The notes under the pieces are model-generated. The model ran no database searches. It was not told the origin of the DNA and was given only the letters and a program-made list of their open reading frames with translations. Source: Priapulus caudatus (Eukaryota > Priapulida > Priapulimorpha > Priapulimorphida > Priapulidae). From it: 31,750 bases of DNA. Location: NCBI RefSeq assembly GCF_000485595.1, contig NW_014577088.1, positions 1,121,805-1,153,554 of the forward strand, given 5' to 3'. Positions within the stretch are counted from its first letter, which is position 1. Each line of letters opens with the position of its first letter. Below are positions 21,495 through 31,750 of the stretch, one piece after another. Made by a program: the position numbers and the translations under genes.

Positions 21495-22284
21495 ATGGAG
21501 CCGGGACGCGTACAGCAAGCAGGTCGTGGGATCTCCTAATAGCGGTCATACCGTGCCGTAGGTGCCCGCTCGAGCCGCTATGGGCAAGGTACTGTTGGTA
21601 GGCCGGACTACGGGTACAGCATATATCACGTATAAACATTGTGGATATATTGTAGCGTAAGCTTGATATGATACAACCAGGAGTGACATAATATCGACTT
21701 ATTAGTCTATATATAGTCTGTATTATGAAACTCCTGATACAATATGGTATAACGCGGATGTGATACGCATAGCATGTTTAAAGTATATCATAACTAACGT
21801 AACGTATGAGACGCAAGGCGTAATGTTATAGACACGGCAACACGTGTATAACATATAATAACACACACTATATATAGTACATGTGCATTATAAATAATAA
21901 TACATAGTGCCAGCTCAGTGGTAATCAGAGTCTATGCAGCAGAGTCTATGCACTGTGGTATTTTCGCAAGCAATAAATTGTGAATATTTCCTATGGGTCT
22001 TGTGTTTAAAATACAATACCTACATCGAGACCTTGCGCAATCGACGTATAGTTACGAAAAAATATATACCGTAGTCTAGATATATATAAGGCAGTAGAAC
22101 ACAGGATTCACGAGAGAGCACGTTACATGACACATGTTATATAAAGTATATCTATAGGTATGGCATATTTACAATGCGTTGCCATATGGTATACGTATGG
22201 GTGCGTATCAATGACAATTATAGTACATAGGTATTATTTTATATTGTAATCAATGGTAATTAATCGGAATGGGGATTAATATAG
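21495..22284. other. AT-rich intergenic
   Basis: From 21,600 the sequence is AT-rich with many TATATA and ATAACA motifs and a short direct repeat AGAGTCTATGCA near 21926 and 21940. No gene signal. Confidence 0.45.
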
Positions 22285-22479
22285 TTACGCACATGATGCG
22301 AAGCCCTCGGCTGGTGCACCCTCGTACGTGATTGTTTCCAGCCTAAGTAAGTCACCGCCGTAGCTTACCCGTGCAACCTCCACCGGAGGCAGAGATTCTA
22401 TCATCATAGCTTTAAATCGCTCGTGTTCGACTGATTCATACACTGTCTCGGGCTTGAAAGGTGATAAAATTAACGACAT
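22285..22479 (-). CDS. hypothetical small open frame or exon (64 codons)
   Basis: The translation starts MSLILSPFKPETVYESVEHE and continues with mixed charged and hydrophobic residues to a stop. Composition is protein-like and free of low complexity, unlike nearly every other short frame in the window. I recognise no family and see no signal peptide or membrane segment. Stops lie upstream in the same frame within about 30 bases of the ATG. It could be a small gene, a fragment of a mobile element ORF or chance. Confidence 0.22.
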   Translation of the reverse strand: MSLILSPFKPETVYESVEHERFKAMMIESLPPVEVARVSYGGDLLRLETITYEGAPAEGFASCA

Positions 22480-23778
22480 TGCTTTACTTTAGCTAGGCGA
22501 ATTCTGGTGGGTTTATGTCAGCCTCGCTTCAAGCGCTCGGGTGTTAATCGAGCTATCCTTTCCCTCGTTTGCGTCAGTAAAATCCCCTGCATGGGGGGAT
22601 AGGCTGTTACATTAAGCCATTGTGTCACACGTTATATATTGTTAGGAGTTTGCAATCGCGTACTTGTTTGTTTTCCTTCTCCAGGGATAGCTGCTAGCCG
22701 AACAAGCATATCTCAGTAGCTATATATAAATACAGCGAAGGCCCTTCCCCTCTAATTAGTAACACGTCTCCTTCGGGGAGCATCGTTTTGTGTTATCGAC
22801 ATGCGAAAATACAGCCGCCTTACGTCTGGAATCTGTTCTCGCGTGCACAAAAACACAAGTTTGAGCGCAAAATAGCGAAAACTCGACAGAGATGCATTGC
22901 AGCTGCCTGGGAGAGATGTGCCTGCCTTGCTTTCCATTTACCAGCCTTCCTTCGCCGCAGCGCTACGCACAGCCCGTTCGAATGATGGTATCAGGAGTAG
23001 TTTACGGGACATATAACAATAATCCCATAACATAAGTTATTATGTAAACTATATCAGGAGTAAATAAAAACAACCTATCTGCGCAGCTTGCAACTATTGC
23101 AAGTATAACTGCAACGGTATGTTGTGAACATCTTATATGATGAAGATTTTCACCTTATCTTCGATAAGAAAAACTCTCTCTAGTCGTAGCAATGAGGCAC
23201 TATAATTGGTGAAGATATTAAAGATGTGTGTGTGCGCGCGCACACGAGCCTTGTAGTTTCTGAAGCAAAATCGAACTTGGCGATATATGCACGAGCGAGA
23301 GCATCTCTATAATTCCCTCCATCTACTGGATGTTGACTAGTATATGGTGCCGTGATTACGAAAAATATTAACAATAATGTTTTTAGATTTATTGCTGATA
23401 ATACTATATTACAGATTTACTACATTTTTGGTCAGACTCTTAAGTTTATAAAAACATGTCGAGTTTATATTTGCAAGCGCTCATGTAGCGCCTGTACCGG
23501 ATTAGCCTTTATTATGCCTTGTACCGTATATTTGTAGCCAGGCATTACATATTCGGCAACGCATCGCACATCTTCTATACACGGTTCATGGTCAAACAAG
23601 TCGTGAAGATGACATTACTATATATACGTCCTCCATTACAAACTGTTTACAAACCTAGCTTTGTGTTAAAATACCCGCGTAATTAAGCCTCAAGGGGTCC
23701 GTTCATACATCGAAAGAGATTGGGTTTATAGTCCACTTTTTATATTCCACGAAACATTGCATTTAGCCGATTCCTACT
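22480..23778. other. intergenic; isolated TATA-like sequence
   Basis: TATATATAAATACAG at about 22720-22734 resembles a TATA box but no convincing downstream gene is visible. The remainder to 23,780 is AT-rich with short frames of no similarity. Confidence 0.35.
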
Positions 23779-23857
23779 GGAGAGAGAGAGAGAGAAAGAC
23801 AGAGAGAACTGAAAGAAAGAAAGCGAGGGAGACAGAGAGTGAGAGAGAGAAAGAGAG

Positions 23858-23894
<37 letters not shown>

Positions 23895-23970
23895 CGAGCG
23901 AGAAGAGGAAGAGAGAGAGAGAGTGAGAGAGAGAGAGAGACAGGAAAAGAGAGAGAGAGAGAGAGAGAGG
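23779..23970. repeat. purine-rich (GA)n tract
   Basis: About 190 bp of GAGA-rich sequence on the plus strand with GAAAG and GCGAG interruptions. Arg/Glu-rich and Ser/Leu-rich open frames across it are artefacts of composition. Confidence 0.94.
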
Positions 23971-24116
23971 GGCAGTGCGTACGACGAGTCTGTAATTGAG
24001 GGCCGTTGATACGGCGGATAATTACGATCTATTGTTGTCAACGTCCCATGCGCACGAACAGATCACGCGGACCGCGTCAATCTTTCCTGCATCATCGTCT
24101 CACCCATCCTCTCTTC

Positions 24117-24143
24117 ACGCACGCACGCACGCACGCACGCACC
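24117..24143. repeat. (ACGC)n microsatellite
   Basis: About six ACGC units. Confidence 0.88.
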
Positions 24144-25077
24144 CACGTCGGTGTAAACCCGATGTATATCAGTAGTTCGTATATATTTACACAGCGGTCC
24201 GAGTGTACAGGAGTGCTTAGCAGTGATCAGGCAGTGCTAAGTATGGCAGAGCTAGAGCTAATGCCCTAATCGGTAATCTTAACTAGTACACCCACGCACG
24301 GATCCGTTCGTATCCTGGCCCGAATGATGCGGATATCCCGTTACGCACGCGGATTGCACACAAGCATACGCGCTACCGTGACGAGACACTGCGATCGGTT
24401 GTCAGTTCTACTCACCTTGATATGATGGGGTTTCGAGTATACTTGACGTCCAGTCATATCCAAGCGATTGTGCTCGTGCGGGCGCGTATGACGACGATCA
24501 CTGTATAGCTACGTATATATGTGCCGACGGTGAATATGTTTATATAGCTCTCACAGCGCTATTAGCGCATCCTCTACAACAACAGTGTTCTCCGCGAAGC
24601 TTTCATCAATCGCTTCCGCTGACGAGAAAAGTTTCACTCGATGCCACGCGCACTACGTCACGTATCCTCTCATGGCGCACGCGTGCGTGCATGCGCGCGA
24701 GCGTGCGGACAGCTCTACCGCCACGTCGATGCGTGCATACTAATGTCACACCTCTGCGCTGGCGGCCGCCAGAACACTGTATATATCTCACTCTGCGTGT
24801 CTATTTATATAGCGACGCAATACGTCAGCTCATCTGTCGTCAGCAGGGGTAAGCGTGCGTCGGCTGGGCGACGCAGACAACGAGTCGGGCAATCAGAGCT
24901 GGTCGCCGAGTAATCCTAACGCTGACACGAGCGTCGGAGCAGACGCGGAATACGCGATCTGTGAAACATGTTGCGATTTTCGCCGCACGGATACCTCACT
25001 TCTCTCTCTCGCGCGCGTGAACAGTAGTGTCTCTACGCTGATGATGAATTCCACTTGCATCGCAGCGCAGAAGTAAT
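24144..25077. other. intergenic, CpG-containing
   Basis: CpG content rises from about 24,600 to 25,180 compared with the AT-rich sequence on both sides. TTTATATAGCG near 24804 resembles a TATA box. No coding exon is recognised. Confidence 0.4.
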
Positions 25078-25175
25078 ACGCGCCGAGGCGGCCAATCAGA
25101 AACCGGTTCCGCCCGACGCATGCGCAGCGATGCGCGATCGCTTCGCGCAACGAAAAGACAATGGCGCGGACGGTC
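25078..25175 (+). promoter_or_regulatory. candidate CpG-rich promoter block
   Basis: Within 100 bp the sequence has GGCCAATCAGA (CCAAT-box type), AACCGGTT (Grainyhead-type palindrome), CCGCCC (GC box), GACGCATGCGCAGCG (close to the NRF-1 consensus) and then ACAATGGCGCGG. This clustering is typical of broad housekeeping promoters in animals. No downstream exon can be recognised, so neither direction nor target is secure; the motifs are short and could co-occur by chance in GC-rich DNA. Confidence 0.35.
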
Positions 25176-25740
25176 AGTGATAGTCGCTCGTTAACAGCTG
25201 TCGTGCAATGTCCGGTGGTAATCGCTACCTAGCGATGATTACACATCGAGATTATTCGCACATATCCGAATAATTCGCAAGGAACGCTTGCGACGGAGCA
25301 ATGGCCGCTGGGCCTACTCGCCCCGGTTCGCGCGTTGTATACGTCGTTATACTTATCGGTGTATTGTTTCATCGTCGCCGCAGGCAAAGTGGCTAAAGGG
25401 GTGAACAAGCAGGGGCTGACCGGCAATATTTGTGACCTCGGTATTACCCCTAAATTAGCGAGGCTGCAGCTAGGGGTTACTAACACCGCACGTATCATAA
25501 ACGTATATAACCTATTTATATATGCACTAGTTCGGTACACCGCGTTGCCTGGACGACCAAACTATATGCTCATATTTGAAGAAGAAGTTATATAGTCAGT
25601 GATGCGAGAAACATTTTATGCAATGTTTTTTTGTCATTAACGACACTGAATGGCATAGCATGAAAGAGTATACTATAACGAACACAGTAATTGTACCATG
25701 TTTGGTGATAAGAAGTGAGTATGATGTGAGGATTAACATT
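25176..25740. other. intergenic; acceptor-like site near 25380
   Basis: TTTCATCGTCGCCGCAG ending at about 25383 resembles a splice acceptor and is followed by an open frame to 25595 with no recognised similarity. I do not call a gene on this. Confidence 0.3.
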
Positions 25741-26110
25741 GAAAAAGGCAACGTAACGTAAGGTTACAAAAAGTTATATAACATAACATATCATACCATA
25801 AGGTGATATAAAATAGCATATGTGAGACTATCACAAACTAGTATGACATTATTTTAGCACAGCAGAACATAATTAGAAGACCATAAAATAGTAGCACAAT
25901 ACAGTATTTATATATCAATAAAGTAAAAGTACGGTTAATGGTACTTAACATAAACATTATGTAACATAACAAAATGCCAGGTAAGGAAAGGTAACGAAAC
26001 GTAATATAACGTAACATAATCTCGCTCAACATAGGCACGACATAACTGTAAAATAACAACTTTTGGCACGACATAACTGTAAAATTCACATAATTGTAAA
26101 ATCAGTGAAC
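25741..26110. repeat. AT-rich low-complexity region with TAACATAACG-type pentamers and short direct repeats
   Basis: TAACG/TAACA pentamers recur, for example at 25750-25790 and 25960-26020. A 21-bp sequence beginning GGCACGACATAACTG is repeated exactly at 26034-26054 and 26065-26085, and a partial third copy (CACATAATTGTAAAAT) lies at 26087-26102. Confidence 0.7.
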
Positions 26111-26816
26111 ATGTTGGAGGCAGACTGTATAGTAATGAAGTTTTACGTATCGTTCGCAACGGGACTAAACGATGAATAGCGTAGGGAGACTACATAGATG
26201 TGGATTTAGCTATAATATGCCATAATTGCAGACTATATTCCCAAACAGGCTAATCTATATTGTGTGCAAATAAAGCTTCGCGTGCAAAGAAAATGAGGAT
26301 ATTGTGGAGATATCGTAAGAAATACGGATATGATGACAGCAGAATATACATTCTAGCAGACACTGCAATATATCGATTATATTATATTATATATATATAT
26401 ATATATATATTGTGCAGAATTTAAATGTAGATATCCTATGTATAATTGGGTACCGAGCATTGGCTGTGTTGCTTTCGTGCGTAAATCTAGATATATGTAC
26501 ATGTTTTAGAAAAAAAAGCAATACATACGGTAAAGGGGCAATAGGTTTTACTAAGAGGAGATAATTAGCGTGAAAGACCACTGTTATAAGAACAGCAATA
26601 GTACATTAGACCTGCGTTGTCACTATGACAAGACACCGACGCGTGCCGGTTGGCGGAATTATGTTAGCTGATTGGCTAATTTTGCTTTCCGTGTTCTGTC
26701 GTCATGAAATATTTCTTTAGCATAAAACCCAGGCCGGGTAGGCGCCCAGCGTTCTTGGGACGTATAGTTAGTATGATATATCATATATATACTATAACTA
26801 TATTAAATATTATGTG
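26111..26816. other. AT-rich intergenic with (AT)n
   Basis: About twelve AT units at 26388-26410. The remainder is AT-rich, without recognisable genes. Confidence 0.45.
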
Positions 26817-27122
26817 CTGGTGTGTGTGTCTGTGTGACCTTTGTGTGTGTGTTACTCTGTGTGTGTGTGGTGTTTGTGTGCTGTGTGTGTGTGTGTTGTG
26901 TGTGTGTGTGTTGTGTGTGTGTGTGTGCGTGTTGGTTGATATTAAAAAGGCATGTGAGATCCTGTGTGTGGTGTGTGTGATGGGTGGTCTGGTGTGTGGC
27001 ACCGTGTGTGTGTGCTGTGACGCCTGTGTGGTGTGTGTGTAGTAGTGTGTCGTGGCTGTGTGTGTGGTGTGTGTGTGTGGTGTGTGCGTGTGCGTGTGCT
27101 TGTGCGTGTGCGTGCACGTGTG
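26817..27122. repeat. degenerate (GT)n array
   Basis: GTGTGTG runs separated by CT, GG and TTG interruptions over about 300 bp, with a non-repeat insertion around 26936-26960. Cys/Val and Thr/His open frames over it are repeat products. Confidence 0.93.
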
Positions 27123-27484
27123 GTAGTATCTGATATAATGGTTAGGTATTATGCTATTAGCCAACTTTTGTTATATATATATATAATCACTAGCAATAAA
27201 AAAATGAATGATCGAAAGAAAATCATGAAGAGGCCGACATGGATACCAATATGGTTACTGCAAACATAATTTTGGCATTCGTTTGCACGAATCTCGAAAC
27301 TAAATTGATTTTGCAAGCGTGGTGTTGTTAGTTACAACGTATGCGTTCGGTAACGAACAAGTGAGTTCGTAGTTAGTAGGTCGTCAGTCGTATAAATGTT
27401 TTAATAAATGACAGGGCGGTATTTGAATATTCATAATGTGCAGACCATACCTATGTGTACTAAATAATGATGTTGAGATAAAGA
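27123..27484. other. intergenic, nothing recognised
   Basis: AT-rich sequence with no recognised coding or structural signal. Confidence 0.45.
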
Positions 27485-27570
27485 TGATAATGATGACGAT
27501 TGGTATAATATTAATAATAATATTATTATTATTAATAATAATAAAATAATAATAATAATAATAAATATAA
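27485..27570. repeat. (TAA/ATT)n trinucleotide array
   Basis: ATTAATAATAATATTATTATTATT-like sequence in which TAA and TTA trinucleotides alternate, with a self-complementary centre near 27515-27535. The exact borders are soft. Confidence 0.88.
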
Positions 27571-27900
27571 AAATAATATCAGGAAATTTAAGATGAATTC
27601 AATTTGAAATTTGTTTGCTAAATACATGACTTCACTGTTTATGTTAGAGATATTATCGACGTATCCATCCACTCCATCCGTCAGCACGCAGACGGTTACT
27701 TTGCTGAAGTGAAGACGGTGCAAAATCGCTTCACTATTTATCCAGCGAAACCAAACAAACTCGGCATCTAGCCGGATGCACTGACATACGAAATGGCCTC
27801 AAGATTTGTTTAAATGTCTTATGTATGTTTCTTTGTATGATCCGACGGTGCGTAGCCTCTATACTCCACCAACATGTTCTCTACCGAAACATGCGTCTGT
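27571..27900. other. intergenic, nothing recognised
   Basis: Unique sequence leading into the minisatellite. No gene supported. Confidence 0.45.
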
Positions 27901-28275
27901 CAGCGTTTACTCTGCTGGCTTTTATTCTGCCGGCTTGTCCTCTGCCAGCTTTTACTCTGCCGGCTTGTCCTCTGCCAGCTTTTACTCTGCCGGCTTGTCC
28001 TCTGCCAGCTTTTACTCTGCCGGCTGTGTCTCTGAGCAGCTCTTTACTCTGGCCGGCTTGTCGCTCTGCCAGCTTTTACTCGCCTTCTGCCGCTTTACTC
28101 GTGCGGCTGGCTGCAGCGTTTAACTCTGCCGGTTTTTTTCCCTGCTGCCAGCTTTTCGTCTGGCCCCGGTTTGTCCTTCTGCCGAGCTTTTACTCTGCCG
28201 GCTTGGTCCTCTGCCAGGGGGTTTACCTTTTTGCCGGTTTGTTCTCTGCCAGCTTTTACTCTGCCGGCTTGGTTA
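27901..28275 (+). repeat. 30-bp minisatellite built from two 15-bp half units
   Basis: CTCTGCCGGCTTGTC and CTCTGCCAGCTTTTA alternate. The 30-bp period is exact from about 27930 to 28020 and degenerates to the right with indels. In translation the motif first appears as LPAFTLPACP and later as SASFYSAGL within one continuous open frame (27825-28355). The array has therefore slipped phase, which argues against protein-coding selection. Confidence 0.95.
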
Positions 28276-28365
28276 CTGATTACTATTACACGCGCTTTTA
28301 CGTACTTCTGTCATTTTTCACCTTGCTCACGTTATCCCTCCAGTATAACTGCTAACTTGTTGTAT

Positions 28366-28366
28366 T

Positions 28367-28431
<65 letters not shown>

Positions 28432-28471
28432 TGGTGATGTCTGTTGTGCGTGTGTGTGTGTGTGTGTGTGT
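28366..28471. repeat. (GT)n microsatellite
   Basis: Two GT blocks separated by GGTGTGTGTGGTGATGTCTG and similar interruptions. Confidence 0.95.
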
Positions 28472-31110
28472 CAAATGTAATTACACGCATGTATGGGATG
28501 GACTCGTGGTACGGCCGGGTAGGCGTGGGCGTGGGCGGTAGTGGGGCGGGCCGCGTGGGCCTCGCGTGTATAGGACCAGCCGACCACCTGCACAATGTAA
28601 ACGCATTGCTGGCTGAGGTCCGGTTCAGAACGTCGGCAAACAGGCGGGGAACAGATCTCCTTTATTTATTATAGTTGCCGCGATATGATCAGTATCTGCG
28701 TAGCTGTGCCGCGGCTGGTGCTGACATGCGAGAAAGCGGCGTAGCTAGAACTGAGGGTTTAACTGCGAACTAGGTGCAATACGACTGGATTCGATTTGGC
28801 TGGATCGCCGGGATTCGAATTTTGAATCGAGGCATCGAAATACATCGAGTCTATGCAACGCGCTGGTAGATCATTGATGCTTAGTTTATGATAAAGCTGT
28901 GAGCGTATTCTGCTATAATGGATGTCATTTCGTTTAGCAACGGAAAATTACATATGGCAATGTATCTTCGCAATGCTGAAACGGTCGCTGTATCTATATA
29001 GCTAGTGTAACCATGAATTGGAGGCGCCGCAAAAAGCAACTTCACTGGCATTTCTTCGTTACTCGTAGAGACGCAATAACAAAGGTTTCTGGTTAATTTT
29101 TTAGCAATCCTTTTTACCATATTGGTGTTACTGAAGCATTTGAGGAACATACAGGTACACTTTTCTTGCATCATTGTTTGATTGACGTGCGATTATCTAT
29201 TTACAACGACGAGTACCAGTCTCATCATCCAGTGCCCAGTGAGAGGCTCTACTGAAATCAACTGACCCAAACCAGCTCATCATTTGATTCATTATGAATG
29301 ACATCTAGTAAGCAGAAAAACGCTCACCATATCCGGAATAAAAAAAGGAAAATCACGGTTGCAGTACAAATTGCGGTAAAACTGCTGTAATGTAATGTAT
29401 AATGTAAAAGTTTAATTACATGATCAATGTGTATTTCTTTGCAGGAACAATATGTTCTGTCGTGATAGGTTGGTTATTGATGCTATAGTGACATGTTTTT
29501 TGCACATCTTCTATCCAAACGCCGTTTATCCGATGGCGCAATCCTTTGCGGTTTATTGTAATAAGAGTGTCACCGCTATCACATGTCAAATATTGTCGAC
29601 GCTTTGCTATTTAGTTAAAACAACGACGAAAGCACATGTGCAATACTGGAAGTATGTTGCAGTAGAGCCTAGCGTTGACGGATAATATTGCAAGCAAATC
29701 TGAGCTCAATATAAAGTGGGCGCGAGATAAAGAAAGAAGTAAATTATGCATATATTACTGAACAATAAACATTAAACGTTCATTGCAACCATGATCTAAG
29801 GTGTTCTCGCTAGCAAACGTGCACGTGCAAAGTTACACGTGCTCGGCCTCTGCACGGATAAGCTTAGCTCTCAAAATATTGCAATGACAAAAAAATATAA
29901 AATTACATGATGTGGCGCCATCTAGTGTCAGAAATTGACATTTAGATAGAATATTTAGTATAAGTTAGCTATAAAGTAAATAAGGTAAATAAGTTATAAC
30001 CAAATAAATAACGATGTTTACATCTTTTGTATGCACGTGTAATATCACCTTTGTACTTCGAACAAGAGATCACGGCCAAGTTAATGTGCGATACTTCCCA
30101 CTGATATGTGACAGGTGGTTTGAGTACATATAGCGTTTGCTTCAATCCGTCTTGCTGAAATTGACCGACCACGGATTGTATCTTCGAGCAATTCTGGCCC
30201 GATGGACATTGGAATACTTATGGACCCCAGATTTTCCGCGTTCATTGGGTGCCCTTTTGCCATGCAATATAGGCAACCACACGATACAATAAAGGTATCT
30301 TCTATTATATACGAACAATCTCGTAACAGCATAGACTGGTACTTCATTCGTTGCTCTTGCAGATAAGAGTGTAATCGACATAATATGCCATTGTAAAGCA
30401 GGGGATGACAAACCACCGCTTACTGTTCTGTATTCAATTAGTCAATCGAATTCGTCAAATTATCGATTCTTAGAAATCTGGCATAAACAGAGCTTTTTGG
30501 GCATGGGATGTACAAAAAAAGCAGATATATTTAACAGAATATAACGGAGTATTCTAACTAGCGTAACTTTATTTCAGGGATACATGAACTCAATTAATTA
30601 ATTAACAAATTTAGCTATCGTACACCAGATTATATAAGCATGTATGCATGTAGTTTACTAAATATAAGTATTGTTTTCAAACGTATTCGGAAAAGGAACT
30701 TATAAAGTAACGACGTTCCGTCTAGTCCGACTATTACGTTATACTTCTTTGCTATATGTAAATGCCACGGGAGCACGTCCCAGAATCACGAAGCGGATGC
30801 GTGATAATCTCTAAAGAAATGTGCGACCTAAGAATTGCGAATATTCACCCCGGTGAGGGGGTGGTGGGGGTGGGTGCCGAATGATGAAATCTATTATTAA
30901 TAAATATCACCCACGATCTATATATAATTGCAAACCGCTCAGGTTATGGACCTATTTGTGTAGTAATTCAAATTATTGCTTGGTATCTAGTTTGACAAGA
31001 CAGAATAGACCATTATAAGATGCGAATTTGGGTGTTTATGGAGGTGGCGCTGCTGACTGCTTACAACACATTGCTGCAGTGATATCTGTGTACGCACTCG
31101 CGCGCGCATA
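28472..31110. other. intergenic; no gene supported
   Basis: About 2.6 kb. Three open frames were examined (28881-29174 minus, 29452-29685 plus, 30081-30416 minus) and none shows a recognisable family. A TGTATTTCTTTGCAG acceptor-like site precedes the second, and AATAAA lies at about 29764, so a terminal exon is conceivable but unproven. The short GGGTGGTGGGGGTGGGTG near 30858 is G-rich. Confidence 0.35.
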
Positions 31111-31186
31111 ACTTCACGTGAATACTTGAATAAATACGAATAGATGCGGTTCAGCTCGCACTCAAGGCTGGCTTATATTGCTGAAA
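31111..31186 (+). promoter_or_regulatory. candidate promoter and short 5' UTR of the acidic secreted protein gene
   Basis: Upstream of the ATG at 31187 there is an E-box CACGTG (31115-31120), a TATA-like AATAAATA (31129-31136) and an initiator-like TCAG at 31151. Spacing from TATA-like element to initiator is about 22 bases, somewhat short. No in-frame ATG precedes the start. Suggestive only. Confidence 0.3.
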
Positions 31187-31696
31187 ATGCTGTGGAAAGC
31201 AACCGTGATAGTTCTCGTGGTATTGGTGGCTCAGCTTTCCGCCGTACCGCTACGCGATCAGCTCACGGTGCGAATCCGGGCCACCAAGCATAAACCTACC
31301 GTTGAGAAGGATGCCGGGCGCTTTAATGAGGTGGTGCACGTGGAACCAACCAAGGCATACACCTATATGCTAATGAATGAAACTGTTGATAGCTACGACG
31401 ACGTAAACCATGGTGTGAATTGGGAAGACACTAAGAACGACACAAGTGTTAGTGGCAGCGGCAACGGCGACGGAGTGGAAGCTGAGGAAAACAGAGAAGA
31501 AACTATGACAAACGAAACTGAGAGCGAAGAAGATCACAAGGGGACGAAAGAGACGGCGAATAATGAAGAAAATTCCGATAATCAAGACAATGAAGGTGAT
31601 GCTGATGCTGATGCTGACAACGAGGATGCTACTGCATATAATTACAATGAGGATAATGATGGTTGTGATGAAGGCGACGACGATGGTAGCAACGAA

Positions 31697-31728
<32 letters not shown>

Positions 31729-31750
31729 TGATGAAGATGACAACGACGAT
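31187..31750 (+). CDS. secreted Asp/Glu-rich acidic protein, N-terminal part (runs off window)
   Basis: The frame is open for 188 codons from ATG 31187 to the right edge, without a stop or convincing donor. Residues 1-19 form a typical signal peptide (MLWK, hydrophobic ATVIVLVVLVAQL, cleavage probably after LSA). Residues 20-70 are a mixed, non-repetitive segment (VPLRDQLTVRI, then VVHVEPTKAY). From about residue 85 the protein becomes rich in Asp, Glu, Asn and Thr with three N-glycosylation sequons (NET, NDT, NET), one Cys near 162, a DADADAD run and a 12-residue Asp run at 171-182 encoded by ten GAC then two GAT codons. The composition resembles secreted acidic calcium- or mineral-binding matrix proteins, but no homologous domain is visible, so function is unassigned. 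The poly-Asp part is microsatellite-like, so length variation is likely. Confidence 0.65.

Noticed and set aside
23757-24041. Arg/Glu-rich and Ser/Leu-rich open frames
   Set aside because: They arise from the (GA)n purine tract and show no domain.
28800-28826. GGATTCGAAT-like sequence resembling a tRNA B box
   Set aside because: No A box, anticodon stem or acceptor pairing can be formed around it.
29446-29685. Possible terminal exon after an acceptor-like TGTATTTCTTTGCAG
   Set aside because: The 77-residue reading has no recognised similarity, and neither an upstream donor exon nor codon bias supports it. A single acceptor-like motif is common by chance.

Overview
This window reads as nuclear DNA from an invertebrate bilaterian animal. 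The gene content is sparse, one gene has a clear spliced structure, interspersed-repeat relics are decayed, and more than twenty microsatellite or minisatellite loci are present, one interrupted by a 10-N assembly gap. The one gene I identify with confidence, a BMP2/4 (Dpp-class) ligand, is too conserved in its mature part to separate lophotrochozoan, ambulacrarian or other origins by eye, so I do not name a phylum.

Layout. From 1 to about 12,000 there is no convincing gene. This part holds (AC)n, (GT)n, (CT)n, (ACTC)n, (GATA)n, (GTC)n and (GTCT)n arrays, a 23-bp tandem repeat (about 6643-6758), a degenerate array of about 40-bp period (about 7955-8345), a probable Ty1/copia polyprotein relic (about 3888-4000), two hAT-like terminus motifs (2606-2622, 2831-2847), and a foldback/MITE-like element with telomere-like TTAGGG repeats inside it (11481-11724). 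From 12,697 to 14,680 on the minus strand lies the two-coding-exon BMP2/4 gene in a locally GC-rich setting. Its single coding intron (13569-14329) carries (TA)n and (GT)n arrays. At 16,980-17,386 there is a decayed 3' end of a LINE (non-LTR) retrotransposon ORF.

From 17,400 to 31,180 there is again mostly unannotatable sequence with satellites: a GT array with the gap at 19198-19207, a degenerate array of about 42-bp period at about 20,290-20,600, and a 15/30-bp minisatellite at 27,901-28,275. It also has two weak coding candidates on the minus strand (21,167-21,400 and 22,285-22,479) and a promoter-like CpG-rich block near 25,080-25,175. At the right edge a plus-strand open frame starts at 31,187 with a signal peptide and becomes very rich in Asp and Glu. 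It runs off the window after 188 codons and is the least understood likely gene here.

The genes do not form an operon or an evident pathway. The two best genes both encode secreted proteins: a BMP morphogen precursor and an acidic secreted protein. Their co-location proves no functional link. I found no obviously new biological system. The items most worth checking are the acidic secreted protein, the unusually strong second furin site in the BMP prodomain, and the MITE with telomere-like repeats inside.
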